Of a DNA stretch of 64,000 nucleotides, positions 36,601 through 42,600 are shown piece after piece (position 1 is the first letter of the stretch; each line of letters begins with the position of its first letter). The notes beneath the pieces were generated by a model, which saw only the letters and a list, made by a program, of their open reading frames with translations, was not told where the DNA came from and ran no database searches. The stretch spans positions 620,001 through 684,000 of the forward strand of contig NW_024881619.1 in the NCBI RefSeq assembly GCF_019059575.1, read 5' to 3'. A program made the translations under genes and the position numbers. Origin of the DNA: Amphibalanus amphitrite (lineage: Eukaryota > Arthropoda > Thecostraca > Balanomorpha > Balanidae).

Positions 36601-39600
36601 GACCTTGGAAACCTTGGATTCTAGAAATTGAATTTGCTATGGGACCTTGGAAACCTTGGATTCTAGAAATTGAATTTGCCGAGGGACCTTGAGGATCCTG
36701 GACCTTGATTTTTGGTCACGGCACAAGTCTGCCAGCAACTGAGTGTTTGAAGAAGTTGTAGCTTTGGTCCACATTCAACTGGGCCAACACACCCCAGTTA
36801 ACATCGCTCAGCAGTGCATTCAGGGTGGGAAAGTTGGCACGCCTGAAATCTAGCTTCGGGATGTCAGATTTCCCTGGGCCAGCATAACAATTCAGGTCAA
36901 ACTTCAGCAGAACGTGATCGCTGTTTCCTAGACCAGGCATGTAGTTTAAATTGGAGACCAGTCCTGCTTCATTGGTGAGAATCAAGTCCAGCACGTTACA
37001 GGCTTCACCTTGTCTATATCTGGTTGGTTTGGAGACATGCTGCTCGAGGAGGCAGTCGTTGAAAGTTTGCACCAGTAAGTGAGAGTAATGGTTGTCAGGA
37101 GCGGTTGAGAAGCCACTATCCCAGTCGACATCAGGCACATTAAAGTCCCCAGCAATAAGCAGATGGGATGGATTCAGTGAACACACCTGTTCAAGAAGGT
37201 CTGCAAGCTCATGCATGCTTTGGAGATTGTTTCCTGAAGGACTTCGGTAGATGCACCCAACAAGCAAGATGTCAGAGTTCATCAGTTCAAACCTCACCCA
37301 CAATTGCTCCTCGAAGTTGTGGCCACTAAATTCAACTTGAACAGCCTGTACATTGTTTCTCACATAGATACAAACACCCCTTTTTCCACTAGAGCCGAGA
37401 TTGGGTTGGTCAGGCTCAAAGTTACAATGTAGAGTGAAGCCAGGGATAGACAAGATGGCTGGAGAAATAGGATGAACTTGTGCTTTCGGGATGACCTCGG
37501 TGAGCAAGATTACATCAGGTTCGTTACCAGCGATGAGCATGCAAAGTCGTCCTTCTTGTTAGGGAACTGGTCAGTGTTCGTATAAATTACTTTCAGTCCC
37601 GTTTTGCCATGTTCCTTGAGGTGGGAGGCTAGTCATTTTTGACCGCCTCTCTGGTGAGTGCTGGTTGGTCTAGCACTTGGAGTTGGATTGAGAGCATCGG
37701 CTGAGACTGAAGCAGACTCCTGGTTGGCTCCAGATTCCTGTACAGGGAGAGTTCCTTCCTGGCCAACAACAGTGCGTGGCCCTGGAGCAGGAGCTTGGGG
37801 TGGCACTGAGTTGAGATTTGGTTGCGGAGCAGATGAACGAGCTGTTCCCTCGGGAGCAGATGCGCGAGCTGCTCCATCATCTCTCTGGATAATTCTGCCT
37901 CTTCTGATAGTGAGGTTTGTTTCGCCAGCTCTTCTACGGGCAGCAAGTTCATCTCTTAGCTTCTTTCCCAGTTCCCGTTCTTTCTGGGTCATGTCTGGGT
38001 TGATAAAGATGTCGCTGAACATCTCTGTGCCAGGAGTTGCGTCCTCTGTGTGTGCAGCTGCATGCTGTGAAAGACATAGCCACACATTTTAGAGAAATCA
38101 ACATGCAACAGCAGTCATTAGGTTATAATTTGTCCCTGTTTTTCATTGGCCACACTGCAACGTCAATCAGAGCCCAGAGGCCCAGAGGAGTTATCAATGT
38201 CACTTATTCAACAAGGAAGCAATTATGTTGCCATATGCTACTCACATCTTGTCTCACAACGCTATCTTCAGCAGCAGCAGCTCCATCATTCTCTTTCAAA
38301 GGCAGCCTCCGCCTGGCTGCGGCACGGTCAGCCCTCTTGACCTGACCCGAATCCGCAGATTTGGCTCCCTGGGACTTCGGAAAGTTGAAGAGACTTGGGA
38401 TGTAATCTGGATGACACTTGTCCATGCTTGGTTTTCCTGAGAAAATATAATAATAGTCCAATGTAATGCCATTCAAAACAAAACAATGTGTCATTACAAT
38501 TCATGCCACGCCATTGGTAAAGATATCAAAAGCTGTCCTAAATTTATGGGCAAGGCAAATTAATCAGGAAACTCACCTGTCACAAAGTGTTTTGAACACA
38601 GCCTTGAGCCCACGTATGGGACAAATCCCTTTCTTCTGGTGGCTTGGACCCAGGCAAGCCGACGGTCTGCGTCCTTCGGGAACCGAAAAAAGGACACCAC
38701 ATCTTTGCCTGCCCGGGACGTGCATCCATATGCAGCACATGACGATGGCATTGCTCCTAGCCTCAGAGGTTTTCCTTGTCTTCGTTTCCTTAACACAATT
38801 ACCAAAAATGGCAGGAAAATCGCAATTAAAACCGCCACGTACGTGACCACCACTCCCGCCCAACGCGATCCGCCATTAGCCATGCGGTTTGTTTACGTTT
38901 TTTTGCCATCCAGGCGCTGTTGCCATTTTTGTAAAATATTTTGATGACGTCACTTGAATATTGTCTATAAAAACGATATCTTCCATCCTCTCCAACCTCA
39001 AGCGGGAACAAACACAAGGTTATCGATTTCGAAACAGATGCGCCATAATAGAGGCTTTTAACCAGCTGATTAAAACGCTGCAAAAAAAATGTTTAACGAC
39101 TGCAAGCCACTGCTTCGTGAATGATTATATTGATAAAAATTACCCAACACAATATTAAATTATAATGAAATCAACATTGTAGTGTAATTCACTGCAAAGA
39201 AATTCATCTCTCTTCAGTTATTCAACCAAAAGGGTATATGAATAAATATTACGTCATCAGATTACATCCATTCATTAGGGGAGACAGAAATCAGAATCTT
39301 AAAAGTAAATCCTTGGTTGTCTAATTATTTGCGCCACTTTTTGTCAATTTTGCCTGCATGATGTGTTTTCTTGTAAAGATAAGACAAAATGCCAGTTTAA
39401 ATCCATTTTCATTTAATAATGGGACCAAAGTCAGACTCAGGGCTACCTAACACCTGCCTTTTCAGCTGGATTTTCAGTGTCAAATTCTTTGTAGAGTTTC
39501 TCAGACCACATCTCATGATCTCAGGACTCAAGGCCAGTTTCCAAACATTGTGTTTTTTGGTGTTTTGATTCTGCCTTTTCCCCTAGGGAATGTTGTCATG

Positions 39601-42600
39601 AACATTGATTTATTTTATTGTGCTATACGTATTTCCTACCATTAGACTTACTAGTTTATCGTGCTTTTGCAACATGAATGAGTATTCTTCCTTTTATAGA
39701 CCACAGTAGATTCTTGACAATTCTAATTATAACCAAGCCCGTGAATTGTATGAAATGCTGAGGTCCATGTGTTACCCCTACACTTAGCAATGGAACTTCT
39801 ACCACAAAATGTATCTTGCAGTGGCTAATATTGCTGGGGCATTCCAGGACGATTCAACAGCTCATGGGTGCAAATTAACACCCGACCCCCTCAGATTTTC
39901 TTCAAAATTGCGGTATAGGGTTATTCTGTGCCCAGAAGCCGAATCTGAGATTTTTAGACCTGTAGGAGCAACGGTTTTTGAGTTATAACATTGGGAAATT
40001 TTGGAAAGTTAAAAAACATCATTGTATTTTAGTAGCTATATCTAATCGAAAACTTTTTTTAAAATATAAAAATTATACATATTTGAACTCGCCACATCAC
40101 AAGCTTTCAGATGGTATGCAAAAATTTTCAAAATTTTGAATTTTGAATTTTCAAAAAATTGTTCAAAAATTTCTTTCAAAGTTTTCAAAGTGTGGCCAGT
40201 TAAATAAAATTTATTTTTTTAGCTTTTATTAATGCTTAGGGTATTGAGAAACTATATTGTGAAAATTGGAGATAGGTATTTTTTATAAATATTTTATTTT
40301 ATTTTTTTACTTTCTCCATGCCAATATACCATTTTGCTTTGATATGGTGCCGACGGTGCTATCTCGGGAACGGATGATCGTAGCGCGCCGGACGAGGCGG
40401 CAATGGAAAGATCTCAACAAGATGGATCTAGACATTGTCCGAATGTTGTTCTTAAAGGTCACGGGTCAGGTCAAGGTCAGGTCACGAAAGGTCATGATGA
40501 ATAAAAAGGGATTATGTGCATGCGACACATGTTTTATGGGTTATTTTCCAATTCAAAGTCAATGGTGATGGGCATTTGACGATTCGGGACAAAATCAGGT
40601 CAGTTCAGGTCAGGTCACGGTCAGGTCAACCAATCCCTTGTTCAACGAAGGAAATACAACACACATTTTGGTGACCAGCTCGTTGAAATGTATTGGGCAC
40701 ACATATCACCAACAATACAGTGCACAGACAGCCACCATACAGACACACGGCAGGGGTGCTAGCAAGTCTACGCGGGCTCACTTTCGTCTTTTCGGTGCCC
40801 TACTGCGGTGCACTTTCACCAGTCGGCCTGGTCCCCCTGACAACTTTGAGACTCGCAGTGTCTCGTGGTTGACCGGAATAAAGCTGTGCAGACTATGCGT
40901 GCCTTTCACTGCCACCGCTTTGCTGAAACGCTCCTTGAGGTGTTCTGCAGCTTTTTCGACTTCGACCCTCGACACGAATACAAATTTCACTGTGTCTCGA
41001 ATTTGTCACTTAAAAACTCAAACATTTTGGTCGCGTTTGTGATTTGCTCCCTTGTGGGCCTGCGTAGACTCTCGAGAGCGGTCGCTCTCTTCACGGTGCC
41101 TTCCACGCCGTTACATGCGCCTTTCCCGTGCGAGGAGGCAAAAAATTGCCAGTCGCAGTCTAGCCCAAAGTCACTTTTGTGAGCGCAGATATTTGAAAAG
41201 TTGAAGCGGTTTTTGTACTGTGCTGCTGAGCCGTCTGAAAAGTATCTGATTTTAGTTAAAGACGGAATTTTTTTCCTTCAGTCGTGGAATCAGAGTAGGC
41301 ATCCTGGCAGTAATTTCTTGCTGCACGTGGTGACATTTCCAAGCACGAACGGTTCACACGCACTGTCGCATGCGGTGACTTTCGGAAGACTGGAATCCCC
41401 ATCCCGCAACTGGCCCGCGCAGCCGTGACCAGCGACCAACGTCACCCTATGCGTTTATGGCACCCGATGATTTTATTGTGCTGTTTTGACCGCATGGACC
41501 GGCGCGTCGTCTGTCACCGCGCCAAGGCTCATTCGAGCGAGCCGAGCTCGCAGTGACTGGTCTGTCACAGGCGCAGATGATATAGCGATAGGTTTCGGGA
41601 TGGGCCAAATGGAAATTTGGAAACGGAGACAAATGTAAAAATTATTCATTTCATTTCACTCATAACTCTAGTATAGCCATATATCATACAATTTTATTAG
41701 GTAGGTATTTTAATGCCGACATAGAAACAGCAACTTTACACATTGACCTTGGCATTGACCTAATCTGACCTGATTTGGTCCCGAATGGTCAAATGCCCAT
41801 CACCATTGACTTGGAATCGGAAAATAACCCATAAAACATGTGTCGCATGTCCCTAATCCCTGTTTATTCATCATGACCTTTCGTGACATGATTTTGACCT
41901 TGACCTCACCTTGTGTTTGCATATTAACTGATTCACCGCCTTTATAAATATGTTGGACGCATGCTGTGCGATTTTCACATCGCTTCATCATTATGAAAGT
42001 GCCTCAGGAGCAGCCGGGGAATGAGAACCTGGAATTTTGGTCTTTGACCTGACCTTGACCTGACCCGTGACCTTTAAGAACAACATTCGGACAATGTCTA
42101 GATCCATCTCGTTGAGTTCTTTCCATTGCCGCCTCGTCCGGCGCGCTACGATCATCCGTTCCCGAGATAGCACCGTCGGCACCATATCAAAGCAAAATGG
42201 TATATTTACATGGAGAAAGTAAAAAAATAAAATAAAATATATATAAAAAATACCTATCTCTAATTTTCACAATTTAGTTTCCCAATACCCTAAGCATTAA
42301 TTAAAGCTAAAAAAATAAATTTTATTTAACTGGCCACACTTTGAAAAATTTAAAAGAAATTTTTGAACAATTTTTTGAAAATTCAAAATTCAAAATTTTG
42401 AAAAAATTTACATATCGTCTGAAAGCTTGTGATGTGGCGAGTTCAAATATGTATAATTTTATATTTTAAAAAAGTTTTCGATTAGATATAGCTACTAAAA
42501 TACAATGATGTTTTTTAACTTTCCAAAATTTCCCAATGTTATAACTCAAAAAAACCGTTGCTCCTACAGGTCTAAATATCTCAGATTCGGCTTCTGGGCA

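Larger units (their letters stand above)
34360..36731. mobile_element. hAT-like element (2372 bp) with 42-bp tandem repeats at both ends
   Basis: Its ends are CAGACTTGTGCC / GGCACAAGTCTG, and it is flanked by CCAGCAAC at 34352-34359 and 36732-36739 (8-bp duplication). Deleting it and one flank restores a continuous LINE frame (KHSVAG joined to AVKAS). Just inside each end lies a 42-bp tandem array sharing the word GACCTTGGAA: about 34456-34740 and about 36240-36710. In the middle (35370-35670) is a hairpin of TTTTCGTCTG-like and CAGACGAAAA-like repeats. There is no transposase. Confidence 0.8.
32290..38060 (-). mobile_element. CR1-like LINE, 5'-truncated, inserted in the ISL2EU transposase
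   Basis: Reads on the minus strand: ORF1 C-terminus (about 38055-37633), endonuclease (about 37640-36740) and RT (34351-32380). It ends in a (GGTAA)n-like tail (GTAAGGTAAGGTAAGGTAAGG, about 32288-32310). Short repeat tails are typical of CR1/L2 LINEs. It interrupts the transposase between its THAP exons and its catalytic exon, and is itself interrupted at 34360-36731. Confidence 0.8.
31223..38751 (-). pseudogene. ISL2EU-like THAP/DDE transposase, interrupted and frameshifted
   Basis: Exon 1 (38751-38576) codes a THAP zinc finger: MPSSCAAYGC, FFRFPKD, W, LCSKHF. Exon 2 (38436-38246) adds DYIPSLF and a basic tail. After the inserted LINE, exon 3 resumes at about 32290 with a coiled coil (LEAENAKLRAENDKLRG) and a DDE_4-type catalytic domain: VVLDCFEVFTD (first Asp), ISESWGGRASDKHI, and TILADRGFTI (second Asp). 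A tandem duplication of 8 bases (TGTAGAGA, near 31362) causes an early stop after RIHVEM. The expected C-terminal part (ERVIGRMRGNFRIL-like) continues in another frame to a stop at 31223. Two independent breaks make it inactive. Confidence 0.75.
28800..39150. mobile_element. ISL2EU (IS4EU)-like DNA transposon, broken by a LINE
   Basis: Two convergent genes define it: a YqaJ-type nuclease (+) and a THAP/DDE transposase (-). This is the coding pair known for ISL2EU elements. Near the outer sides, GTGACGTCATC...GATGGCAAAAA (about 28929-28980) and TTTTTGCCATC...GATGACGTCAC (about 38900-38952) are inverted matches, suggesting degenerate terminal repeats. The exact ends were not resolved. Confidence 0.6.

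Noticed and set aside
40638-41428. Protein genes in the centre of the foldback element
   Set aside because: Frames overlap each other on both strands, with no domain, splice logic or conserved motif.
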